The translations under genes were made by a program, and so were the position numbers. Source: DASPUH01 sp035622975 (GTDB lineage Bacteria > Chloroflexota > Limnocylindria > Limnocylindrales > CSP1-4). From it: a DNA stretch of 9,826 nt. Shown here piece by piece: positions 1 through 5,911 of this stretch. How positions within the stretch are numbered: position 1 is the stretch's first letter; each line of letters begins with the position of its first letter. The notes under the pieces are model-generated. The model ran no database searches, had not been told where the DNA came from, and saw only the letters and a program-made list of their open reading frames with translations. The DNA lies in NCBI GenBank assembly GCA_035622975.1, contig DASPUH010000145.1:1-9826 (forward strand). Direction: 5' to 3'.

Positions 1-126
1 CAGGAGGACCAGCAACGCCCAGACGATGCGGACCAGTGACGGGTCGGCGTCCCAGTACTCGGCCAGGCCCCCGGCTACCCCGGCAAGCATCCGGTCATCT
101 CGCGACCGGTAGAGTCGACCGTTCAT
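1..126 (-). CDS. PspC-domain protein, N-terminal part (truncated by window edge)
   Basis: The minus strand reads from an ATG at 124-126 to base 1 without a stop, giving the first 42 residues. They match the start of the PspC domain (phage shock protein C family): a basic RLYRS segment, then DRMLAGVAGGLAEYWDAD (residues 11-28), then a hydrophobic stretch VRIVWALLVLL (32-42) that begins a membrane helix. PspC proteins are small inner-membrane proteins linked to envelope stress. A strong SD (GGGAGG) lies 6 nt before the ATG, which fixes the start. The domain identity is secure from the AGVAGGLAEYW-type motif; the full length and any C-terminal domain, such as a fused sensor module, lie outside the window. 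Confidence 0.85.
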   Translation of the reverse strand, partial: MNGRLYRSRDDRMLAGVAGGLAEYWDADPSLVRIVWALLVLL

Positions 127-416
127 CCGCAGCCTCCCTCGGGATCAGGCGTCAGGCTGGCCGCGCTGCCCCCCCGTGTTGCCGGCGCGCAGCCGTGGAG
201 GAGCGTAAGAGGCGAGCCCGCCTCCGCAGTGCTTCATGACGCACCTGGCGGTGACGAGCCTGACGCCGCTGGGGGCGTCAGGGCAGGTTCAAGCACCCCA
301 CCCGACGGCTCCGCCCTATGGTGTCAGTGCAGGGCCCGGCCTGACCACGGCCGAAGGTCACCAACGCCCCGGGTCGGGGGTCACCAGCGCACGTCCCCGG
401 GGTGCCCGGCCGCCCG
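127..416. other. Intergenic region with hairpins and a short direct repeat; no gene seen
   Basis: This lies between the pspC-like start and the mazF stop, both on the minus strand. I see no credible coding frame. It holds a 9-bp perfect hairpin (259-267 with 274-282), a 6-bp hairpin with a 4-nt loop (GAGGCG 209-214 with CGCCTC 219-224), and two near-identical 12-mers (GGTCACCAACGC 356-367 and GGTCACCAGCGC 379-390) 23 bp apart. TACGCT on the minus strand (202-207) could be a -10 for the pspC-like gene, but no matching -35 is visible. Confidence 0.5.
259..282 (-). terminator. GC-rich hairpin downstream of mazF, possible terminator without U-tract
   Basis: CCTGACGCC (259-267) and GGCGTCAGG (274-282) form a perfect 9-bp stem with a 6-nt loop, about 135 nt after the mazF stop and ahead of the pspC-like gene. 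Neither strand has a T-run after the stem, so it is not a classic intrinsic terminator, but U-poor hairpin terminators are common in high-GC bacteria. The same 9-mer GGCGTCAGG also occurs at 148-156, so the left arm could pair with either copy. Confidence 0.35.
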
Positions 417-764
417 TCAGAGGCCCAGGTGCAGTCGAAGCGCCTCGTCGATCTGGAGCATGATCGCGTTCGGGACGACCCCCAGTCGCTCGCCCACCCG
501 CTCGACGGCGATCGACCGAACCTGCTCGGCCTGTGCCTTGGAGTCGCGCTCGAGCCCGGTGGCCGCGGCTGGAAGGAATGCCTGGAACGGGTACACACGA
601 TCGACGTTCGATGTCACCGGCACCACCGTGACCACCCCTCGGCCGAGACGTGTGGCCGTGGTGTTGGCGGCGTCGTTGCTGACGATGACCGCCGGGCGGC
701 TCTTGTTGGCCTCCGAGCCCCGGACCGGATCCAGATCGACCAGATGGATGTCGCCGCGGCGCAT
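417..764 (-). CDS. mazF: MazF/PemK-family endoribonuclease toxin
   Basis: This 115-residue protein has the MazF/PemK signature throughout: RRGDIHLVDLDPVRGSE at the N-terminus, KSRPAVIVSND (21-31) with the conserved R23, VVPVTSN (47-53) with the catalytic-type T51, then YPF, GLERDSKAQAEQVRS and the C-terminal LRLHL. Family members are ribosome-independent ribonucleases that cut mRNA, and sometimes tRNA or rRNA, at short motifs; the cut site cannot be read from sequence. Its ATG shares one base with the antitoxin stop (TGATG at 762-766), so the two are translationally coupled. Length and key residues look intact, so the toxin is probably active. The family call is firm; the exact subfamily is not. 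Confidence 0.95.
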   Translation of the reverse strand: MRRGDIHLVDLDPVRGSEANKSRPAVIVSNDAANTTATRLGRGVVTVVPVTSNVDRVYPFQAFLPAAATGLERDSKAQAEQVRSIAVERVGERLGVVPNAIMLQIDEALRLHLGL

Positions 765-985
765 CAGGATCCGAGTCCGTCGCCCGTCGTCGAGTCCCAG
801 GGCTCGGCCTCGCCCTCAGCCGCCCATTCGTCCCAAGCGGTCTCGTACGTCGCACTCAGTTCGGCTGTCCGAAGCAGCCGGACGGCTCGATGGACAGCGG
901 CGGACCGGGACTCCAGGCGCTGCTCCCGGGCGTACTCGTCCAGGAACTGGACGTCGTCTTGCGGCAGGCTCACACTAACCTTCAT
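764..985 (-). CDS. mazE: Ribbon-helix-helix antitoxin of the MazE type
   Basis: This 73-residue protein sits immediately upstream of mazF. Residues 1-40 (MKVSVSLPQDDVQFLDEYA, then helices with SRSAAVHRAVRLLR) fit a ribbon-helix-helix DNA-binding domain: a beta strand with alternating polar residues, then two helices. The acidic, Trp-containing tail (about 45-73, with WDEWAAEGEAEPWD) is the kind of flexible arm that wraps around and inhibits MazF. The complex probably represses its own promoter, since a perfect 12-bp palindrome sits just upstream. No SD precedes the ATG; a promoter-like -10 ends 6 nt upstream, so the mRNA is likely leaderless. Known RHH antitoxins of this layout are labelled MazE or a CopG/VapB-like variant, so the symbol is approximate. 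Confidence 0.88.
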   Translation of the reverse strand: MKVSVSLPQDDVQFLDEYAREQRLESRSAAVHRAVRLLRTAELSATYETAWDEWAAEGEAEPWDSTTGDGLGS

Positions 986-991
986 ACCGTG

Positions 992-1020
992 ATGCTACCA
1001 TGGTAGGACAAGGGTAGCAA
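992..1020 (-). promoter_or_regulatory. mazEF promoter with overlapping palindromic operator
   Basis: On the minus strand TTGCTA (1015-1020) and TAGCAT (992-997) are separated by 17 bp, each matching 4 of 6 consensus bases. The A of the mazE ATG is 7 nt after the -10, so transcription probably starts at the start codon. The spacer contains the perfect palindrome CTACCATGGTAG (995-1006). A further GGTAG half-site at 1013-1017 lies exactly 11 bp from the one at 1002-1006, so both face the same side of the helix, as expected for cooperative binding of RHH antitoxin dimers. Confidence 0.65.
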
Positions 1021-1056
1021 GGGTTTGGTGGCGAGCTCCCCTCCCGGATCCTCGGC

Positions 1057-1062
1057 TATATT
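1057..1062 (+). promoter_or_regulatory. -10 element for the tRNA gene
   Basis: TATATT is the most AT-rich hexamer in the 86 bp between mazE and the tRNA and ends 9 nt before the mature tRNA 5' end. No good -35 is seen at 16-18 bp upstream, so the call rests on the -10 and its position. Confidence 0.5.
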
Positions 1063-1071
1063 GGGCGTCGG

Positions 1072-1146
1072 GCCGACATAGCTCAGCGGTAGAGCAGCTG
1101 TTTCGTAAACAGCAGGTCCTCGGTTCAAATCCGAGTGTCGGCTCCA
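1072..1146 (+). tRNA. tRNA-Thr, anticodon CGT, with encoded CCA
   Basis: The cloverleaf is complete and every stem pairs perfectly: acceptor GCCGACA (1072-1078) with TGTCGGC (1136-1142); D stem GCTC/GAGC (1081-1084, 1092-1095); anticodon stem GCTGT/ACAGC (1097-1101, 1109-1113); T stem CTCGG/CCGAG with loop TTCAAAT. The anticodon loop TTCGTAA has T33, anticodon CGT (1104-1106) and A37, decoding ACG as threonine. The discriminator base is T1143 and CCA is encoded at 1144-1146. A CCCTCG/CGAGGG inverted repeat (1150-1155, 1171-1176) after the gene may help termination, but its 15-nt loop and lack of T-run make that weak. Confidence 0.96.
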
Positions 1147-1272
1147 CTCCCCTCGAGCGCGACACGGGCCCGAGGGACCCCCGGTGGTGCGCGAAACATC
1201 GGCTCGGGGTGACGCCCACTGTGACGGTCGGCCACGCGCGCCGGGTCAGGTGCGCCGGCCGCGCAAGGACCG

Positions 1273-1920
1273 TCATGGACCCGACGGGCCCTCGAGCAGG
1301 CGAAGCGAGTCGAGCGTCGAGCGCACGTCCGGCGGAACGTCGGTCAGCTGCGGGGCGTCATTCTCGCCGTAGTCATCGACGTACTCGATCTCGATGAGCT
1401 TGCCGCCGACGAAGCACCAGTAGTCGATGACTGATGCGTTGTCGATCATGATGAAGCTGAACGTCTGCGAGTAGCGGGCCCGGATCGCGGGCCCGATGGG
1501 CAGGGTCACCCGATCGATCGATGACGCCACGACCCCGGTGAAGCCACTGCTTGCGCCCAGGGTCGAGACGAGCGCGGCGTTGACGCCATCGAGATCGCTC
1601 GGCACGGGCGCGGCCAACTCGGCCGACCCTCGTCTGATCATCAGCCCGAACGACGACTCCGACGACGGCGCAGCGGCAAAGAGGATGCTGCTGTAGTCCG
1701 TGGGCTGAGCGTGCCAACCGGTGGGCAGCACCAGGCTGACGCCCGCCTCGGGCACGCACTCCCGGCCCGAGCCGCAGGATGGCCCGAGGATCTGTCCGCC
1801 CTTGACCACGAAGGCCGCGACGAGCAGCGCGGCGACACCGATCCCGACGGCCGAGACCTTTCGGTGCCGACGCACGATGCCGCCGAACTTGGGCGTCTGC
1901 CCAGCCTCCGTACCGGCCAT
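1273..1920 (-). CDS. Membrane-anchored hypothetical protein with PsbP/Mog1-like extracellular domain
   Basis: This 215-residue protein has a basic N-terminal segment (RRHRK, 17-21) followed by one hydrophobic helix (about 23-39), so it is probably a type II membrane protein with an outside domain. C49 and C55 lie just after the helix and could form a disulfide; GPSC does not fit a lipobox, so I do not call it a lipoprotein. The exported part starts VSLVLPTGWHAQP (61-73), which resembles the opening 'f-s-l-x-x-P-x-g-W' strand of PsbP/Mog1/DUF1795-fold proteins, and ends with SLRLLEGP, like the closing helix of that fold. The fold is inferred from the pattern and no function can be assigned. 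No clear SD precedes the ATG. The gene is divergent from the metE-like gene across 165 bp. Confidence 0.65.
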   Translation of the reverse strand: MAGTEAGQTPKFGGIVRRHRKVSAVGIGVAALLVAAFVVKGGQILGPSCGSGRECVPEAGVSLVLPTGWHAQPTDYSSILFAAAPSSESSFGLMIRRGSAELAAPVPSDLDGVNAALVSTLGASSGFTGVVASSIDRVTLPIGPAIRARYSQTFSFIMIDNASVIDYWCFVGGKLIEIEYVDDYGENDAPQLTDVPPDVRSTLDSLRLLEGPSGP

Positions 1921-2085
1921 GCCCCGGAGACGCTTTCAGGCACGGATCGTGACAGCCGAGCTGCGGCCAACGACGCCCCGGCGCTCGCCGGACGGCCTGC
2001 GTGCTCCGACGACCCTATGCTTCTGGCGGAAGCCGCAACGATGCTCCACGGTCGGCACCCGCCGATCTTGACGAGGAGGCGCGCG

Positions 2086-3333
2086 ATGTTCACGGCCACC
2101 AGGGACCTGATGCTGCCGGCGACCGTCACCGGCTCGTGGCCGCGGCCACGCTGGTACGACAGCAGCCTGTGGGGCCGTCCGCTCGACACGGCCCTGCTGG
2201 ACGTGCGCTTCCGCGAGCAGTTCCTGGATGCCCACGCCGTCGTGCTGGCCGAGCAGGAGCGGGCGGGTCTGGACATCCTCACCAACGGCGACTACCACCT
2301 CGACGAGGACTTCGCCGGCCGCTCGTGGCACCACTACCCGCTGCAGCGCTGGAAGGGCCTTGAACACGAGGAGCTGCAGTACGAGGGCTCCCGCGACTCG
2401 CTGCTGGCCTTCCCGGCCGGGACGCTGATGAACGAGATCGAGACCACGTGGCGCTGGCCGCGCGTGGTCGGCAAGGTCGAGCATGACCCGCGCAACCCGC
2501 TGGAGTACGCCAAGCTGTGGCGCATCGCCCAGGCCCGCTCGGGCTCGCGCAAGCCGGTCAAGTTCGGGACCTGCTCATCCCAGGTGCTGGCCATCTTCCT
2601 CGACAGCCACACCCCGCAGTACGACCTTGACGACAAGAAGCAGCTGATCTGGGACATGGCGACGGCCATGAACACCGAACTGCGCCAGCTGGCCGCGGCA
2701 GGCGCGAAGGTCATCCAGATCGAGGAGCCCACGATCCACTTCACGGCCGCCTTCCACCCCGAGGAGAAGGAACTGCTCGACTTCATGGTCGACGCCTTCA
2801 ACCACGAGGTGGACGGGCTCGACGACGTCGAGCTGTGGATCCACACCTGCTGGGGCAACCCGAACATGCAGAAGGTCTACACCGGCGAGTCGTACGCCAA
2901 CTCCATCGAGATCTACCTCGAGCGCCTCAAGGGCGACGTGTGGACGGTGGAGGCGACGGAGAACGACCTGCGGGAGATCGAGCTGTTCCGGCCGTACGCT
3001 GCCAACCTCAGGAAGAAGGTGGCGGTCGGCGTGGTCAGCCACCGCACGCTGCAGGCCGACATGCCGCCTGTCGTGGCCGGGCGAGTGCGGCGGGCGCTGG
3101 AGGTGATACCGGCCGACAAGCTCATCCTCTCCACCGACTGCGGCTTCGGCCGCCAGGGCTTCAACCGGACTGTCGCCTTCTACAAGACGACTGCCATCGC
3201 CCAGGCGCGCAACATCGTCCTGAAGGAGCTGGGGCTGCCGGAGCGCTACGTGCCCGCCGCCGACCCCGCCCTGCAGGCGGACGTGCTGCCCGACCGGGAG
3301 CCGATCACGCACCTGCCCTCGCCCTGGAAGTAG
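2086..3333 (+). CDS. Cobalamin-independent methionine synthase-like (MetE/UROD fold) methyltransferase
   Basis: This 415-residue protein belongs to the MetE-like family (COG0620-type). All four zinc ligands of MetE can be placed: H253 and C255 in HTCWGN, E289 in VEATEND, and C352 in STDCGFG, corresponding to E. coli H641, C643, E665 and C726. The motif IQIEEP (210-215) replaces the IQIDEP that contacts homocysteine in MetE, so Asp becomes Glu. The protein has the C-terminal catalytic barrel but, at 415 residues against about 750, lacks the full MetE N-terminal half. It probably transfers a methyl group to a thiol; homocysteine as acceptor is likely but unproven, and epoxyalkane:coenzyme M transferases share this fold. 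The frame is open upstream to 1711, but the ATG at 2086 has an excellent SD (GAGGAGG, 2073-2079, spacing 6) and begins the conserved LPATVTGSWPRP. Confidence 0.88.
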   Translation: MFTATRDLMLPATVTGSWPRPRWYDSSLWGRPLDTALLDVRFREQFLDAHAVVLAEQERAGLDILTNGDYHLDEDFAGRSWHHYPLQRWKGLEHEELQYEGSRDSLLAFPAGTLMNEIETTWRWPRVVGKVEHDPRNPLEYAKLWRIAQARSGSRKPVKFGTCSSQVLAIFLDSHTPQYDLDDKKQLIWDMATAMNTELRQLAAAGAKVIQIEEPTIHFTAAFHPEEKELLDFMVDAFNHEVDGLDDVELWIHTCWGNPNMQKVYTGESYANSIEIYLERLKGDVWTVEATENDLREIELFRPYAANLRKKVAVGVVSHRTLQADMPPVVAGRVRRALEVIPADKLILSTDCGFGRQGFNRTVAFYKTTAIAQARNIVLKELGLPERYVPAADPALQADVLPDREPITHLPSPWK

Positions 3334-3342
3334 CCAAGCGCT

Positions 3343-3361
3343 GCCGGCCTGACGGGCCGGT
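3343..3361 (+). terminator. Hairpin after the metE-like gene, possible terminator
   Basis: CCGGCC (3344-3349) and GGCCGG (3355-3360) form a perfect 6-bp stem with a 5-nt loop, extended by a G-T wobble, 10 nt after the stop codon. The sequence after it (TGTTCGGG) has only a weak T content. It lies between convergent genes and could act on either strand. Confidence 0.4.
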
Positions 3362-3370
3362 GTTCGGGTG

Positions 3371-3403
3371 AAGGCCTGGTCAAGGCCTAGTGAAGGCCTA
3401 GTG
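3371..3403. repeat. Three tandem 11-bp repeats spanning a stop codon
   Basis: AAGGCCT recurs at 3371-3377, 3382-3388 and 3393-3399, giving three 11-bp units (AAGGCCTGGTC, AAGGCCTAGTG, AAGGCCTAGTG), the last two identical. On the minus strand the repeats encode the last residues of the CBS-BON protein and its TAG stop (3387-3389), then continue beyond it. Each unit holds the palindrome AGGCCT. The 11-bp period is not a multiple of three, so gain or loss of a unit would change the protein's C-terminus. Confidence 0.75.
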
Positions 3404-4082
3404 CGGGCACGTAGTCACTCGACTCCGGCCGGGGCTCACGATCGTCCAGCTCCCAGTGGAGCGTGAACGAGGCACCCACCACGCCGGGCGTGCGGAGGAC
3501 CATGTCACGCAGCAGGCCCGCCGTGGAGCGCCGCTCGACCTTGCCGGCCAGATGGACCACGCCATCCACGACCCGGACCGAGAAGTCGGCCGGGTCCAGC
3601 CACATGGCATCCGCGAGGACGTCACTGCGGATGGCGTCCGCCAGTTCGCCGTCGGGGCGGAGGTAGGTCTTGATGACGTCGGCCCGGGTGACGATACCCA
3701 CGAGGCGCTCCCCGTCGATCACCGGCAGGCGGTTCACCCGCCGTTCGATCATCAAGCGCGCGGCTTCGGACAGCGATGCATCCGGCCCGACCGAGAGGGC
3801 CGGCGTCGTCATGGCCTGGCCCGCCGTCCTGGCGTCGCGTCGCTCGTCAGAGCGATGGCGGCGTGACGTGAACGCCAGGGGTCCGGACGGCGCCTCGGTC
3901 GCTGTCGCGTACTGCTTGGTCAGGAGGTCGGCCTCGGAGATCACGCCGACGACGCGCCCGGCGTCCACGACCGGCATCCCGCTGACACGGCGAGAGATGA
4001 GCAGGGCGACGACGTCCTTGAGGGGCGTGTCGACGCTGGCCACGATGACGTCATGGGTCATGACGTCGCGAACGGTCGTCAA
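3387..4082 (-). CDS. CBS-CBS-BON domain protein
   Basis: This 231-residue protein has two CBS domains (about 5-57 and 87-141) and a BON domain (about 146-211). The first contains VRDVMTHDVIVASVDTPLKDVV and RRVSGMPVVDAGRVVGVISEADLL, the second AMTTPALSVGPDASLSEAA and RRVNRLPVIDGERLVGIVTRADVI, both classic CBS half-repeats that usually bind adenine nucleotides. The BON part has the hallmark VVDGVVHLAGKVERRS (171-186), a fold linked to membrane or phospholipid association. There is no catalytic domain, so it is probably a sensor or regulatory partner. The start is TTG at 4082, supported by GGAG (4091-4094) with 8-nt spacing and by the conserved VRDVMT at residues 4-9. It lies 63 bp downstream of the usp gene in the same orientation, a common pairing in stress-response clusters. 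Confidence 0.9.
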   Translation of the reverse strand: MTTVRDVMTHDVIVASVDTPLKDVVALLISRRVSGMPVVDAGRVVGVISEADLLTKQYATATEAPSGPLAFTSRRHRSDERRDARTAGQAMTTPALSVGPDASLSEAARLMIERRVNRLPVIDGERLVGIVTRADVIKTYLRPDGELADAIRSDVLADAMWLDPADFSVRVVDGVVHLAGKVERRSTAGLLRDMVLRTPGVVGASFTLHWELDDREPRPESSDYVPALGLH

Positions 4083-4109
4083 GGCAGTGTCTCCGTGGAC
4101 GGGGCGCGC

Positions 4110-4138
4110 CCGGGGCCGGCCCCCCTGGCCGGCCCCGG
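4110..4138 (-). terminator. 12-bp perfect GC hairpin between usp and the CBS-BON gene
   Basis: CCGGGGCCGGCC (4110-4121) pairs perfectly with GGCCGGCCCCGG (4127-4138) around a 5-nt loop. In the direction of transcription it begins 7 nt after the usp stop. There is no U-tract. It may terminate part of the transcription, or shield the 3' end of a usp mRNA so that usp and the downstream gene are expressed at different levels. Confidence 0.55.
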
Positions 4139-4145
4139 CAAGCCA

Positions 4146-4547
4146 CTAGTGGACGATGACCACCGTCGCGCCGCTATGGGTCGCGACGTGTTCCGAAACG
4201 CTGCCCTGCAGGAAGCGGGTCGCAGCGCCCTTGCCGTGCGCCCCCACGATGACCGTATCGAAGCCGCCCTCGAGGGCGATGCGCTCGATGGTCGGGGCCG
4301 GGTCGCCGGCCGGCTCGAGCCGGTCAGCCTTCACGCCCCGCTTCGCCAGATGGGCGACCGCCGAGTCCAGCTCGCGCTGGTGCGTCAGATGATCGTCCCA
4401 CGGATCCACCGGCATGCGCCCGGGATGGACGGGCACGACGCTCACCACGGTCACGGCTCCGGCGAAGGCATCGGCCAGCTCGGCCGCCTCGTCAAGGGCA
4501 TGAAGCGCAGGCTCGGTCCCGTCGTACGCCACAAGGATCTTCTTCAT
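4146..4547 (-). CDS. Universal stress protein (UspA family), ATP-binding type
   Basis: This 133-residue protein is a single Usp domain. It begins MKKILVAYDGTEPALHALDEA, the conserved first strand with the Asp that contacts adenine nucleotide, and ends with VGAHGKGAATRFLQGSVSEHV, fitting the G-2x-G-9x-G(S/T) ATP-binding motif, followed by the closing strand ATVVIVH. Usp proteins of this type bind ATP and help cells through starvation, redox or oxygen stress; the exact role is unknown. The reading frame is open further upstream, but the ATG at 4547 has AGGAG 8 nt before it and starts the conserved core. Its neighbour downstream is a CBS-BON protein; upstream and divergent is the acyltransferase. 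Confidence 0.93.
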   Translation of the reverse strand: MKKILVAYDGTEPALHALDEAAELADAFAGAVTVVSVVPVHPGRMPVDPWDDHLTHQRELDSAVAHLAKRGVKADRLEPAGDPAPTIERIALEGGFDTVIVGAHGKGAATRFLQGSVSEHVATHSGATVVIVH

Positions 4548-4700
4548 CGGATGCGCTCCTGACTCTTGGGCCCGCCCGACGGGAGAACCGACCGCCGCGG
4601 GTGTCACCATCAACCTAGCCATCGCATCGGGCGTGCCATAGGGCCCGTGGTCACCGGCGGGCAGGCCGAACGGCACGCACCGGGAATCGCCGTTTGCGGG

Positions 4701-4728
4701 TGGACAGGGCCACTCGGACCCCCATACT
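4701..4728 (+). promoter_or_regulatory. Probable promoter of the plsC-like gene
   Basis: TGGACA (4701-4706, 5 of 6 matches to TTGACA) and CATACT (4723-4728, 4 of 6 to TATAAT) are 16 bp apart. Transcription from about 4735 would give a leader of roughly 20 nt that holds GGAGGG (4739-4744) before the GTG start. The -10 sits between CCCCC (4719-4723) and GGGGG (4731-4735), a short inverted repeat. Confidence 0.45.
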
Positions 4729-4754
4729 CAGGGGGCTCGGAGGGACACGAGGCG

Positions 4755-5537
4755 GTGACGAGGCCCCATCAGGCGCAGCAGGATCCGGCCCCCCCGGACG
4801 GACGACCGCCCGGCCGGTCGTCCGGGCGCAGCTGGCACTACATGGCGACCTGGCTCGTCTGTTCGATCGGCGTGCGCGTGTTGTTCAGACGGCACATCGA
4901 TGGCCGTTCGCGCCTGCCCATGGGGCCCTACCTCCTGTGCTTCAACCACCAGTCGTGGGCCGATCCGTTCATCCTCCTGGCGATCCTGCCGCTGCGGCCC
5001 CGGCTGACCTTCTTCGGCCCGAAGGAGGCGGACCTGCGGGTCGGGTGGCGGAACCGGCTCATCGCGTGGAGCGGCATGGCCCTCCCCTACCGCCCTGACA
5101 AGACGGACCTGCTGGGGGCGACACGGCGGGCCCAGGCCGTGTTCGAGGCGGACGGCGTCCTCGCGATCGCGGGTGAAGGGCGCATCCATGCCGGTGAGGC
5201 GGTGCTGCTGCCGCTCGACGAAGGCGCCGCCTTCTTCGCCCAGCGCGCGAGCCTGCCCATCGTGCCGGTGGCCCTCAACGGCACGAGCTGGCTGGCGTTC
5301 GGGCGGCGGCTCCGGGTGCGGGTGGGCGCGCCCATCCCCACCGCAGGCCGGTCGTCGCGCGAGGACATGCACGCGCTCACCAACGAGACGTGGCAGGCCC
5401 TGCACGCCTTGTGCGCCGGCTACCCGGACCCTGTGCCGCCCCGCCCCGGGAGCCTCTGGTACCGCTTCACCGAGGCATTCAACGAGTGGCCCGAGGGCGC
5501 CCGGCCGGCCGTGGAGCCGCCCACCGGGGGGAGCTAA
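4755..5537 (+). CDS. PlsC-type lysophospholipid/1-acylglycerol-3-phosphate acyltransferase
   Basis: From the GTG at 4755 this is 260 residues. It has the glycerolphosphate acyltransferase motifs in order: NHQSWAD (H65 and D70 form the catalytic HX4D), a Phe/Gly-rich FFGPKEA segment near 86-92, GEGRIHAGE (140-148, the EG-R substrate-binding motif, where most members have EGTRS) and IVPVALNGT (169-177). The family adds an acyl chain to lysophosphatidate or a related lysolipid at the membrane; the exact acceptor is unknown. The N-terminal hydrophobic segment (YMATWLVCSIGVRVLF) fits a membrane-embedded helix. GTG 4755 has GGAGGG 10 nt upstream; the ATG at 4842 begins the conserved part but has no SD. 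A 10-bp inverted repeat lies between these two candidate starts. The gene is divergent from usp. Confidence 0.85.
   Translation: MTRPHQAQQDPAPPDGRPPGRSSGRSWHYMATWLVCSIGVRVLFRRHIDGRSRLPMGPYLLCFNHQSWADPFILLAILPLRPRLTFFGPKEADLRVGWRNRLIAWSGMALPYRPDKTDLLGATRRAQAVFEADGVLAIAGEGRIHAGEAVLLPLDEGAAFFAQRASLPIVPVALNGTSWLAFGRRLRVRVGAPIPTAGRSSREDMHALTNETWQALHALCAGYPDPVPPRPGSLWYRFTEAFNEWPEGARPAVEPPTGGS
4799..4824 (+). repeat. 10-bp perfect inverted repeat near the 5' end of the plsC-like gene
   Basis: CGGACGACCG (4799-4808) and CGGTCGTCCG (4815-4824) are perfect reverse complements around a 6-nt loop. It lies in a proline-rich, poorly conserved part if GTG 4755 is the start, or 18 nt before the start if ATG 4842 is used. 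Confidence 0.6.
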
Positions 5538-5911
5538 GCTGGGGCGCGGGTCACTCGGCGCCACTCATCCCCGGTGGCCAAGGGTATGGGACCACTGGGC
5601 GCCGGCGGCCCAGGGTGCGGGCCCCTCGCGGGTGCTTGGGCGAGTCCGTAGCGTCCCCATTGCTACTGCGAGCACAAGGCGGTTCGTCAAGCCCCGGCTG
5701 ACCCCCGGAATGGGCCACGGGAACCACGCTTATGCCCCATCTTGGTCCACTTCACGAATGGGGACGGTAGCCGGAGCCTTGACGACGCGGCGGGCCGCGC
5801 ATCCTCGGACCTTGGGCGTGTCGCTTGTGCTCAGATCAACAGTGGAGGCGATACGCAGGGACCTAAGGCGCCGCGACGCCGATACGGCGCGGGGCTGGCC
5901 GGCGTGCTTGT
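5538..5911. other. 374-bp region between convergent genes, no gene recognised
   Basis: The region separates the 3' ends of the plsC-like and LLM genes. Open frames exist on both strands but none has a recognisable domain, a good SD or convincing codon use. Parts (about 5650-5860) are visibly less GC-rich than the flanking genes. It holds a 6-bp hairpin GCGCCG/CGGCGC (5868-5873 with 5885-5890) near the LLM stop and CCCCAT/ATGGGG arms flanking about 5740. It may be a decayed gene or insertion remnant, but I cannot show that. Confidence 0.4.

Noticed and set aside
229..978. Long plus-strand open frame (249 codons) across mazEF
   Set aside because: It is antisense to two intact toxin-antitoxin genes, has arginine/serine-rich composition typical of shadow frames in GC-rich DNA, and shows no domain.
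1150..1176. Hairpin after the tRNA as an intrinsic terminator
   Set aside because: Six-bp stem with a 15-nt loop and no T-run; too weak to annotate alone.
1711..2085. N-terminal extension of the metE-like frame to 1711
   Set aside because: It overlaps the divergent gene ending at 1920, has no family similarity, and the ATG at 2086 has a strong SD and begins the conserved core.
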